DNA of 64,000 bases, from NCBI GenBank assembly GCA_964531335.1, contig CAZHEV010000011.1, positions 17,596-81,595 of the forward strand, given 5' to 3'. The stretch comes from CAZHEV01 sp964531335 [NCBI: uncultured bacterium]. GTDB taxonomy: Bacteria; Eisenbacteria; RBG-16-71-46; CAZHEV01. The position numbers and the translations under genes are program-made. Under the pieces are notes generated by a model. That model saw nothing but the letters and a program-made list of their open reading frames with translations. It did no database searches and was not told where the DNA came from. This document shows, piece after piece, positions 42,576 through 50,276 of this stretch (within the stretch, counting starts at the first letter, position 1; every line of letters begins with the position of its first letter).

Positions 42576-42606
42576 GATCGAGTAGATGGCCGGAGGAGCC
42601 GGACGC

Positions 42607-43383
42607 CTATGAAGGAACCGGCTCCGGAGTGTCGAAACCGAACGCGGGATCGAGCTCTTCGAGCTCGTCGGACACCATCTTGAGCATGGTCAGCAGCCTG
42701 TAGTCGCCCGTCCTCTTCCACTCCAGGTACAGATCGAGAAGCTCGTCATACTTCTTCTTCAGGTGTTCTTCCATCCTCACCTGCTCTATCCCGCGCTGGA
42801 GATGGAAGGCCTCGCCTTCAGAGAGAGTGTCGATCAGGCTCAGATACTCGCTTCTCATGTGACTCAGAATGTCAACGTACTTCTCGAAGCCGTGGGATAG
42901 CTTCCTCAGCACGTCCGACACTCCCTTCGAGCCACGGTAGAGCGCCTCGGCGTAGCTTGCGGCGAAATCGTAGTACGCCTTCCCCCTGCCCTCGGCGCGG
43001 CCCGCCGGCTCCCCTGAAGACGTCATCAGCGCGCGGCCTTCACCCGCCACCGTGCCGAAAACGCCCAGAGAGACGAGCAGGTGGTCGGCGTTGGTCTTGT
43101 AAACCCAGTAGCGGAGCCTATTGTCCGAGCTGTCCCTGATTTTCGCGAACACATCCGAATCATTGTCCGCGACGTAGTTCTCGACCTGGAGGTAGCACAC
43201 CGGGTCCAGAAGCATGCACATCAGATCTACGATGTATACGTTTACGTCTTCGTCGTATCCATCGACGTTGGAAGGATTGCCCGATTCCGTCCTGCTTCTC
43301 AGGTACCACTCCATCATGTAAGGGCGCAAAATGTTCCTGCTGCAGGACACTATCGTGCGTGCTTTCCGCTTTCCACCCGACAT
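42607..43383 (-). CDS. hypothetical protein, mostly helical
   Basis: A 258-residue soluble protein I do not recognise. It opens with a basic stretch (SGGKRKARTIV) and continues with helical, charged sequence. The middle part includes LVSLGVFGTVAGEGRALMTSSGEP and a Gly/Arg-rich turn, and a long helix follows (KAYYDFAASYAEALYRGSKG onward). The last 90 residues look coiled-coil-like (EEHLKKKYDELLDLYLEWKR). There is no signal peptide, catalytic motif or Cys pair. Ribosome site is weak. It converges on the TPR gene and has a long repeat-rich spacer upstream. Confidence 0.65.
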   Translation of the reverse strand: MSGGKRKARTIVSCSRNILRPYMMEWYLRSRTESGNPSNVDGYDEDVNVYIVDLMCMLLDPVCYLQVENYVADNDSDVFAKIRDSSDNRLRYWVYKTNADHLLVSLGVFGTVAGEGRALMTSSGEPAGRAEGRGKAYYDFAASYAEALYRGSKGVSDVLRKLSHGFEKYVDILSHMRSEYLSLIDTLSEGEAFHLQRGIEQVRMEEHLKKKYDELLDLYLEWKRTGDYRLLTMLKMVSDELEELDPAFGFDTPEPVPS

Positions 43384-43665
43384 CTATATCACATCCCGAT
43401 CGACTAGAGGCCCCGTGCCAATCTCGATCCGTGTTATCTCCGGCAGCCGGAGATGGAGGCCGGCATCCGTGAATCGCCGTCCGTCCGGCCGCTACTATTA
43501 AGATTGCGCGCGAATTGCCAGGGATTCTATTGGGGGCTGATACATCTCCCTAATTCGAGGCTTTCAACAAACATCCGGAGAAACACAAGAGGAGAAAACA
43601 AACCGCCAGGCGGTAAGTTTATGGCAAGTAAAAGTCCCCCGTCGCGACATCGTCTTCGGAACACG

Positions 43666-43683
43666 TGCTTAACTGGTTAAGCA
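43666..43683. repeat. perfect 18-bp inverted repeat
   Basis: TGCTTAACTGGTTAAGCA: two 8-bp arms with a 2-bp centre. A second, wider pair ACGTGC (43663-43668) and GCACGT (43687-43692) overlaps it, giving an alternative stem. It could be an operator or a processed hairpin. Confidence 0.6.
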
Positions 43684-43833
43684 AGGGCACGTCCTCTTCG
43701 CTGATTTTGCCCGGCACGGTCCTGAAGGTCGATACCGACAGGGGACCCCTCTTCGCTACCTTAATTATAACCTCTCTCCGGAGAAAATGTCAATACCACC
43801 CGTGAATTTGCCGCCGCTCCAACCAAGCCCATC

Positions 43834-44018
43834 GGCGAGTGGGCGCCGGGGCGAGGGGCGCCGGAAGCGAGGCCGCCTCAGCGAGCGGGGCCGGGGCGAG
43901 TGGGCGGCCGCAGCGACCTTTGCGCAGGAGCGAGCCGAGATCCACCGGCGAAGCCGGTTAGCTCGGCGAGTGGGCGCCGAAAGCGAGGCCGCCACTCGCC
44001 CGCCTCGGCGAGTGGGCG
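43834..44018. repeat. REP-like cluster: 12-bp word repeated four times
   Basis: GGCGAGTGGGCG occurs at 43834-43845, 43895-43906, 43965-43976 and 44007-44018. AAGCGAGGCCGCC occurs at 43865-43877 and 43981-43993. An inverted copy CCACTCGCC (43992-44000) can pair with GGCGAGTGG (44007-44015) as a 9-bp stem with a 6-nt loop. Confidence 0.75.
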
Positions 44019-44076
44019 GGGGCGCAAGGGCGTCTTGCCCATCAGCTCGTCAGTGACGGACGCGCCAACGACAGTG

Positions 44077-44970
44077 TCAGCGGATGAGGACGTAGTTCTT
44101 GCCCTCGGCTATCTTGCGGCGAAGGATCTTGTTCTCCAGGAAGGACAGCAGCCTCATTCTCAAGGTCTCGTGCTTGTGTTTGGGCCTTTTCACCCTCCTT
44201 CCCTCGACCGGCACGCTCCAGCTCTTGGACCCTATCCGCCGCCTCATGACCGCCGGGTGCGTCCCTCGAAACTCAGCCAGCTTCCTGAGGTCGCCGTAGT
44301 CCAGCTCGGCCCCCTCCGGCTCCGGGTGCTTGCGCCGCAGCCATTCCTCGCCATGGTGCAGCGAGTCGAGCGCCTTCTGCTTGGCCTTCATGACCTTTGG
44401 GTCCCTTACCCAGCCATAGTGGTATATCTCCGCCCCCGAGTGCACCACGCGGAGCTTGCGCCCGTCCTTGCGGAAGCTCTGGGCGCTCTTCCAGGACCTC
44501 ACGCCGATCCCGTTGCGCACGATCCTGACCTCGCGGCTGTACCAGTTATGGGCAGTATGATAACGGCTGTAATCGCCCCAGAAGTGGACGTAATCGAAGA
44601 GCAGGCCCTCCACTTCGCCGCGGTCCAGGTTCCTTTCCATGCACTCCCTGACCACGGGAAGGTACTTCTCGTGCAGAACCTCGTCCGCCTGGATGTAGAA
44701 GGCCCAGTCGCCCGTGCACCGCTCCAGGGCCAGGTTGGTCTGCTGGGCGTTTATGGCCCCCCGCACGAAGAGCTCGGGGTCCCACTTGGTGTGGATTATT
44801 GTCAGCTTGTCGGTGTCGATCGACTCCAGGAGCTCTACCGTATCGTCGTCGCACTCGCCCACCGCTATGAAGAACTCATCGCAGACCGGCAGAATGGACG
44901 TGACCGCCTCCACCAGCGGGAAGTCCAGCTTCACGGCGTCTTTGACGAAGGAGAAGCCGCTGACTTTCAT
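44077..44970 (-). CDS. GT2 family glycosyltransferase
   Basis: A 297-residue GT-A-fold glycosyltransferase. The N-terminal block (SFVKDAVKLDFPLVEAVTSI, then IAVGECDDDTVELLES) fits GT2 enzymes that begin with FxRN/FxKD. WAFYIQADEVLHEKY gives the ADE-type metal motif. The tail is very basic (RRVKRPKHKHETLRMRLLSF) and may contact membrane or polymer. Substrate is unknown; cell-surface polysaccharide is likely. It follows the ubiE gene by 63 bp. Confidence 0.8.
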   Translation of the reverse strand: MKVSGFSFVKDAVKLDFPLVEAVTSILPVCDEFFIAVGECDDDTVELLESIDTDKLTIIHTKWDPELFVRGAINAQQTNLALERCTGDWAFYIQADEVLHEKYLPVVRECMERNLDRGEVEGLLFDYVHFWGDYSRYHTAHNWYSREVRIVRNGIGVRSWKSAQSFRKDGRKLRVVHSGAEIYHYGWVRDPKVMKAKQKALDSLHHGEEWLRRKHPEPEGAELDYGDLRKLAEFRGTHPAVMRRRIGSKSWSVPVEGRRVKRPKHKHETLRMRLLSFLENKILRRKIAEGKNYVLIR

Positions 44971-45033
44971 CGAATCCGTCTCCAGTGCCCTGCCGGGGGC
45001 GATCCCGGCGCCGGGCCTCCGGCGCAGGCCGGC

Positions 45034-45747
45034 TCAACCGGCCGCCGGCTTCGAGCCGGTGAAGATTGTCGCTATGCCCATAGACAGCCTCTCGAACGCC
45101 ACCCGCTCGAACCCTGCCGCCTCAAGGCGGCGGCAGAACTCGGCGGGCGCCGGGAACCGCCTGATCGAGCTGTCTAGATAACGGTAGGGGGCGGACACCC
45201 CGGCCAGCAGGCGGCCCTCGAGCGGCAGCACCCAGGAGAGATAGAGGCTGTAGAGCCCCCTCAAAAGGGGCATTGTGGGCCGTCCTATCTCCAGGAGGAC
45301 TATTCTCCCTCCGGGCCTGAGCGCTCTTTCAAGCTCGCCCAGAAACTCGTCCATTATAGGCTCCACGTTCCTGAGCGCAAAGGCGCTGCACGCCGCGTCC
45401 GCCGCGCCTGGGGCCACCGGCATAGCATCGGCCCCGGCCTGAGCAAGTGCTATGGTCTTCGAGTAACGCGACGTTTTCTCGCGGCAGATCTCCAGCATCT
45501 TCCCGGAGAAATCAACACCTACCACGGTGCCGCCGTCAATCCGGTCCGCCACGGCCCTTGTAAGCTCGCCGGTGCCGGCGCATACGTCGAGGATCGTGGT
45601 CGCGCCCCCCTCAGATGCCAGGGCGGCCGCTCGCCTCCTCCAGGCCGCATCCAAACCGAAGGTGGCCACCCGGTTTGTCAGATCGTACCGTGAGGCCACC
45701 TGGTCGAACATCTCGCGTATGGCGCCCGTCTCGCTACCGCGCCGCAT
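45034..45747 (-). CDS. ubiE: UbiE/MenG-type quinone methyltransferase
   Basis: A 237-residue class I SAM methyltransferase that performs the last C-methylation of menaquinone (or ubiquinone). MFDQVASRYDLTNRVATFGLDAAWRR is the family opening (quoted in part: MFDQVASRYDLTN). SAM motif I ILDVCAGTGEL, VVGVDFSGKMLEIC, SAFALRNVE and GGRIVLLEIGRP follow. In an anaerobic-leaning genome, menaquinone is the likelier product. GAGG lies 4 nt before the ATG. It follows the metalloprotease by 55 bp on the same strand. Confidence 0.92.
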   Translation of the reverse strand: MRRGSETGAIREMFDQVASRYDLTNRVATFGLDAAWRRRAAALASEGGATTILDVCAGTGELTRAVADRIDGGTVVGVDFSGKMLEICREKTSRYSKTIALAQAGADAMPVAPGAADAACSAFALRNVEPIMDEFLGELERALRPGGRIVLLEIGRPTMPLLRGLYSLYLSWVLPLEGRLLAGVSAPYRYLDSSIRRFPAPAEFCRRLEAAGFERVAFERLSMGIATIFTGSKPAAG

Positions 45748-45802
45748 ATGCCCTCGCCCCGCCGCTCCCTTCAGAATCGCCGCCCACCAGTCTCATAGTG
45801 GT

Positions 45803-47773
45803 TCAGGGTATCACGAGGAGCTTTCTGGAAGCCACCTTCCCGCCGCTCTTCATGCTCACAAAGTAAACGCCCGCCGGCATCCGCTCTCCCCCGGTGCCGA
45901 GGCCGTCCCACTGGGTCCAGTGAAACCGCCCTGTTTCGAAGTCTCCGTCCTCCAGGACCGCCACCCTCCTTCCGGTCACGTCATATACCGCCACCCGAAC
46001 GGCCACGATCTCCCCGGATGCGCCGGACCGGTGCTCCGGAGCGAAGGATATGGAGACGGGATAGCGGGCCGGACTCGATGAGGTCAGGTTCACTACGGCC
46101 GTCTTGCCGGGCCTGGGCACTGAGAAGAACTCTATCGACTCGACGAGGCTGTCCGGCGTCACGTTGCCGTGCTCCGTCACGGAGCGAACGTCCACCTTGT
46201 GCCACCTGAAGGGCGCCAGAGCGTGAACGGCGAAGCTGAAGGTCTCAGAGGGAGAGTCGAAGCCGAGGTCGCCCGGCTCGCAAGAGGTCCATGGGCCTCC
46301 GTCCAGGCGATACTCGGCCCTTACCGGCTCGATTGTCACGCTCCTCGGGCTCACCTCGGAGAACATGTTCATATTGATGAGAGGTGCCGCCGCCACGGAC
46401 CCATCGAAGGTCGCCCAGCTCGAAAACAGCGTGTCGCCCGCCGCGACGGCGCCTGTCTCCTCCAGGTCGAGGCGCAGGGACTCGACCACGGGGTCGGTGT
46501 CGAGAACGTCCGGGATTCCATCCTCGTCGGAGTCCCACCAGCCGACCTGGCCCTTCGTGTAGACGCAGGGAGGAAGAAGATCGATCGTATAGGAGGGGTC
46601 GGCCCCGCGCATGATGCACATCACATTGAGCTTGCAGGTCTCTCCTCCATGATACTTGTTGGCGTTCTCGACATTGAGATAGCCCGATCGAACGGAGCAG
46701 TCATGCGGCGAGGACGGGTACTCGTCGAGAGTGTAGAAGGTATGCCCCGTCTCGTGGGCTATCACCCGGTCGAGGTTATCGGGCCCCAGGCTGCCGTTGG
46801 AGGACACGTTGACGTTGAAAGGACCGCCGAGGTACGAATAGGCGAGGAAGCTGCCGAAGCTCTGTCCTTCCCTTCCGTGCAAGATGAATATCAAGAAGCC
46901 CCAGTCGGAATCGTACCTTCTCTTGATCTCGTTAACGTAGGAGTAGGACTGAACGAAATAGTTGCTCCCCTCGAACCCCAGGCTCGACAAGCTCATGCCC
47001 GCCCACTTGTCCTCGATCATCCATCCGCCTCTGTCCAGGGGCTCCACCCTGACCGGGACCCTGTAGTTTATCTCGTACGTGAACTCCAGGGCGTTTCCGG
47101 GGGCGTGTTTCGCCCAGAAGTTCATGGCGGAGATAACCTCCTCCACCATCTTCTCTTCTTCGGCATCCGTCCAATCGTGCGAGCCGACACCGTCGCTCTC
47201 GGGCATTATCACCCCCACGGCGACGTGCCCAAGCATGAACTCGCTGGTCGGGGGCCAGCTTCTCGAGGCGCCCGCCATATCGCCGGCGGTGCCCGGCAGG
47301 CCCTCCAGGTACCGCTCCGGGATCCTCAAGGGCCCCGGGTCGATTATCACGCGCTCGAGGTCCGCCGGCGCGAGGTCTCCTTCCGGACCCGCCTCCGAGC
47401 TCCCCTGGAATCCGTAGTAGACCGCGTTGTACGCCTTGGCGATATTCCGCTCCGCCGCGGCCATCGCGCCCATCCTGTCCCTCGGGACATGTCCCACGAA
47501 GATGTCCCGCACCCCGGGAACGGCCCGCAAGGACGGCTCGGAGCCGGCCGGGATCTCGCCCATCATCGCGTACGGATAGACCCGGTGTCGCAGAACGGCG
47601 CCGAGACTCTCGGCGGCCCGGGCGGCGTTCGCGAGCTCCCGGTGGCTGCCCCGGTACAGTCGGATGTAGGCGTTTTTCATTTGCTGCGCCTCGCAGAGCG
47701 AGGCCGCGGAGAAGGAGACGAGGGTGGACAACCACGCAGCGATCAACAGACGCCAAATGTGCCTCTGGAACAT
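45803..47773 (-). CDS. secreted zinc metalloprotease with FlgD-like C-terminus (copy 1)
   Basis: A 656-residue secreted protein. A signal peptide is followed by a propeptide-like block of about 100 residues (GAVLRHRVYPYAMMGEIPAGSE) resembling I9 inhibitors. The catalytic domain holds HETGHTFYTLDEYP (H340, E341, H344), an HExGH...DEY pattern like peptidase family M64. A calcium-loop segment WWDSDEDGIPDVLDTDP follows near residue 420, then a beta-rich domain and a FlgD-like C-terminal module ending in ASRKLLVIP. Several Cys lie between the active site and the calcium loop. It is paralogous to the next gene upstream (47932-49884), 158 bp away, with the same domain order. Its substrate is unknown. 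Confidence 0.82.
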   Translation of the reverse strand: MFQRHIWRLLIAAWLSTLVSFSAASLCEAQQMKNAYIRLYRGSHRELANAARAAESLGAVLRHRVYPYAMMGEIPAGSEPSLRAVPGVRDIFVGHVPRDRMGAMAAAERNIAKAYNAVYYGFQGSSEAGPEGDLAPADLERVIIDPGPLRIPERYLEGLPGTAGDMAGASRSWPPTSEFMLGHVAVGVIMPESDGVGSHDWTDAEEEKMVEEVISAMNFWAKHAPGNALEFTYEINYRVPVRVEPLDRGGWMIEDKWAGMSLSSLGFEGSNYFVQSYSYVNEIKRRYDSDWGFLIFILHGREGQSFGSFLAYSYLGGPFNVNVSSNGSLGPDNLDRVIAHETGHTFYTLDEYPSSPHDCSVRSGYLNVENANKYHGGETCKLNVMCIMRGADPSYTIDLLPPCVYTKGQVGWWDSDEDGIPDVLDTDPVVESLRLDLEETGAVAAGDTLFSSWATFDGSVAAAPLINMNMFSEVSPRSVTIEPVRAEYRLDGGPWTSCEPGDLGFDSPSETFSFAVHALAPFRWHKVDVRSVTEHGNVTPDSLVESIEFFSVPRPGKTAVVNLTSSSPARYPVSISFAPEHRSGASGEIVAVRVAVYDVTGRRVAVLEDGDFETGRFHWTQWDGLGTGGERMPAGVYFVSMKSGGKVASRKLLVIP

Positions 47774-47931
47774 CTCTCAGAACCTCATTTCCACCGGCCT
47801 CGGGACGCGGAACACAACCCGGCAGAGCCTTCGATCCGGCGCGGTTGCGGGCTCATCCGGACGAAAGCGCGGCGTCTTTTCGGGGCGCAGGGAAGACGAG
47901 CCTGAAGGGGGACCTACCTCGGTTGCGGCTT

Positions 47932-49884
47932 CTACGGTATGACCAGAATCTTCTGGACGTCGATCCGGCCTCTGTAGGCCATTGCTATGGCATAGACACC
48001 GGCGGGCACCAGCTTGCCGCCCGAGTCCTTTCCATCCCACGTGGTGCTGTAAAGCCTGCCGATTTGATACTCGCCCGCCTCCAGCGTTTTGACCTTCCGT
48101 CCGGCGGGGTCGAATACATAGACCTCCAACGAAACCATGACCCCGATCTCCTCGGGCGCCGCCTCGGGCCCGAACGAGATCGACACCGGCGGCTTCGCGG
48201 GACTCGACGCCATCATCTTGACGGACGGCTGCGAGTCGAAGACCGGCAACACCCCGGCGGAGACCACGGCGCTGTCCGCGGTCACGTTTCCGTGGGCCGT
48301 AACCGCCCGGACCTCCAAGGCGTGGGTGAGCCCCGGAACCAGGCCCGTGAGCGTGACCTCGAATATCTCGAAGGTGCTGTCGAACCGGCCGTCCGCGGGC
48401 CTGCAAGGAGTCCAGAAGCCGCCGTTCAGGCGGTACTCGGCTCCGACGGGCTCTACGGTGAAGTCCATGCCCTTGACGAAGCTTTGCCTGTTCTTGTTCT
48501 TTATGGGCACGGCGGAGACCGAGCCACTGAATGTGACGTCGCCCGAAAAGACGGTATCGACCGATGCCCCCGAGCGGGAGGACTCGTCGTCGAGGACAAG
48601 TCGGTCCACGATGGGACCCGTGTCCAGGATGTCCGGGATGCCGTCCCCGTCGGAGTCCCACCAGCCCACCTGGCCGCGCGTGTAATAGCAGGGCTCGAGA
48701 ATGTCGAAGGGGGTGGGCTGGCTGCCGCCGCGCATCACGCAGGGAACGTCGCTCTTGCACCCGGCGCCTCCGTTCTGCTTGTTCGCGTTCTCAACGTCCA
48801 GATAGCCGGACCGAACGCTGCACAAGGTAATCGCCTGCGGGTACTCGTCCAGGGTATAGAAAGTGTGGCCCGTCTCGTGGGCTATCACCCTGTCGAGCTT
48901 GCTCGGGCCCAGATACCCGTTCGAGAAAACGTTCACGTTGAACGGCCCGCCCAGATAGGCGTAGGCCAAAGCCCCCATGTCGAACCGCTGTCCCGGGTTT
49001 CCGTGCAGCACGTACACGACGAGCCCCCAATCGGCCCCGAAGTTCCAGCGCATGTCGTTGATATAGTCCCTGGCCTGCTGGAAGCGGTTTCCCCCCGGAT
49101 ACCCCAGGTTCGTCAGGCTCTGCCCGGCCCAGATATGCTCGATCCCGTTCTGGCCGTCCTCCATGGGCTCGATGTTCACCGGAACCGCGTAGTTGATCTC
49201 GTAGCTGAAGACAAGCTCCTGGTTGGGGCTGTGTCTCGCCCACCAGTCCATGGCCGAGATGATCTCCTCGGTCGTCTTATCCTCTTCTCCCCTGCTCCAG
49301 TTATGGCTTCCGTATCCGGGCTCGCTCTCCGGCAGGATGGCCGCAACCGCTATGTGCCCCAGCATGAACTCGCTCGTGGCCTCGGGAAACGGGGGCGGCA
49401 CGGCCCGGGCTACGCGGCGGGAGTCTCTCAGCTCTTCAAGATACTCCTCCGGAATGGTCAGAGGCGGCGGGTCGATCGGCACCGGCTCCACATCCGGCAC
49501 TGGAAATGAGGCTTCCGCGAGGCCATGGGGGAAGAAGATGTTGTTGTACGCCCTGGCCACGAACGCCTCGCGACCGCGGAGCGCCAAAAGCGCGGAGTCC
49601 GGTATTCTGCCGGAAAAGACCTGGCGGACGCCCTGCGTGTTCAATATGGCCAGCTCGGAGCCTTCTTGGATCATACCTATGGCAGCGTAAGGGTAGACCA
49701 TGTGCCTGAAGACGGCTCCGTCGTCCTCGAGCTCCCTGACCGCCCGCGTGAACTGCTCGTGCCTGGACGCCTCGATGCTTACGTAGGCCCAAGTCATCTC
49801 CCGCGAGAACGCGCGGTCCGGCACAGCCACGAAAAGCAACAGGGCCGCCGCCGCAAGGCAGAGCCCCACTGGTCTGTAAGGCAT
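47932..49884 (-). CDS. secreted zinc metalloprotease with FlgD-like C-terminus (copy 2)
   Basis: A 650-residue paralogue of the preceding protein, with the same order: signal peptide, propeptide-like block (GAVFRHMVYPYAAIGMIQEGSE), catalytic HETGHTFYTLDEYP (H336), calcium-loop WWDSDGDGIPDILDTGP, beta domain, and FlgD-like tail ending in VQKILVIP. The catalytic core is nearly identical to copy 1, while the N- and C-terminal parts have diverged, so the duplication is not recent. GGAGGTG lies 7 nt before the ATG, and a good promoter lies upstream. Confidence 0.82.
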   Translation of the reverse strand: MPYRPVGLCLAAAALLLFVAVPDRAFSREMTWAYVSIEASRHEQFTRAVRELEDDGAVFRHMVYPYAAIGMIQEGSELAILNTQGVRQVFSGRIPDSALLALRGREAFVARAYNNIFFPHGLAEASFPVPDVEPVPIDPPPLTIPEEYLEELRDSRRVARAVPPPFPEATSEFMLGHIAVAAILPESEPGYGSHNWSRGEEDKTTEEIISAMDWWARHSPNQELVFSYEINYAVPVNIEPMEDGQNGIEHIWAGQSLTNLGYPGGNRFQQARDYINDMRWNFGADWGLVVYVLHGNPGQRFDMGALAYAYLGGPFNVNVFSNGYLGPSKLDRVIAHETGHTFYTLDEYPQAITLCSVRSGYLDVENANKQNGGAGCKSDVPCVMRGGSQPTPFDILEPCYYTRGQVGWWDSDGDGIPDILDTGPIVDRLVLDDESSRSGASVDTVFSGDVTFSGSVSAVPIKNKNRQSFVKGMDFTVEPVGAEYRLNGGFWTPCRPADGRFDSTFEIFEVTLTGLVPGLTHALEVRAVTAHGNVTADSAVVSAGVLPVFDSQPSVKMMASSPAKPPVSISFGPEAAPEEIGVMVSLEVYVFDPAGRKVKTLEAGEYQIGRLYSTTWDGKDSGGKLVPAGVYAIAMAYRGRIDVQKILVIP

Positions 49885-50276
49885 TACGACCCACCTCCTG
49901 TTCTATCGGCCCATTACCAGCATAGCACGTCCGCAGGCCTTATCTCAAGACCGCGGAAAGGCGCCGGACCGCGCGCCCGGCGGCGCTTGACGGCCGCCGC
50001 GGTAGCTGATAGGCTGAACTCACCGGAGAGCAAACGTCCGCGTGGCCGCGTGGAGAGGCTCCCCACGAGCCCGCTTCCGACGGGAAGCCCTCACCACCCA
50101 GTGGCTTCCAGGACCAGGGGTCTGCGCTCACCAGAAGGCCGGGGGATGGAAGGTTCCGACCTTGAACAAAGCCTCTGTCACTATGAAGCCTAATCCTACT
50201 AATAGCCGCTGTATCGTTATTGATGCCCCCTTCGGGCGGGTAGATTACTTTTACCATTCGAACTGGAGGTGCTGAG
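49885..50276. other. 392-bp divergent intergenic region
   Basis: It carries the promoter of the metalloprotease gene on the minus side. On the plus side only a GGAGGTG ribosome site before the GTG at 50277 is clear; no confident promoter was found. No gene is seen. Confidence 0.5.
49919..49948 (-). promoter_or_regulatory. promoter of metalloprotease copy 2
   Basis: On the minus strand TTGAGA (49948-49943, 5/6) is followed after 18 nt by TATGCT (49924-49919), the same -10 as the TreT-like gene's promoter. The leader would be about 28 nt. Confidence 0.55.

Larger units (their letters stand above)
43384..44076. other. 693-bp intergenic region without a gene
   Basis: The left part (to about 43800) is less GC-rich and holds an 18-bp palindrome. 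The right part (about 43830-44020) is made of repeated GC-rich words. Frames open here have no ribosome site and translate to Arg/Gly/Ala-rich low-complexity text, so none is annotated. Confidence 0.7.

Noticed and set aside
43666-43683. Recombination (att/attC-type) site
   Set aside because: No integrase, transposase or gene cassette is nearby; the palindrome alone is not enough.
43787-44056. Frames in the repeat-rich spacer as a small gene
   Set aside because: Low-complexity Arg/Gly/Ala text from repeated DNA words; no ribosome site.
46169-49509. Two frames above 500 residues on the plus strand across the metalloproteases
   Set aside because: They are antisense to paralogous proteins with signal peptides and active sites; the two shadows only resemble each other because the real genes do.
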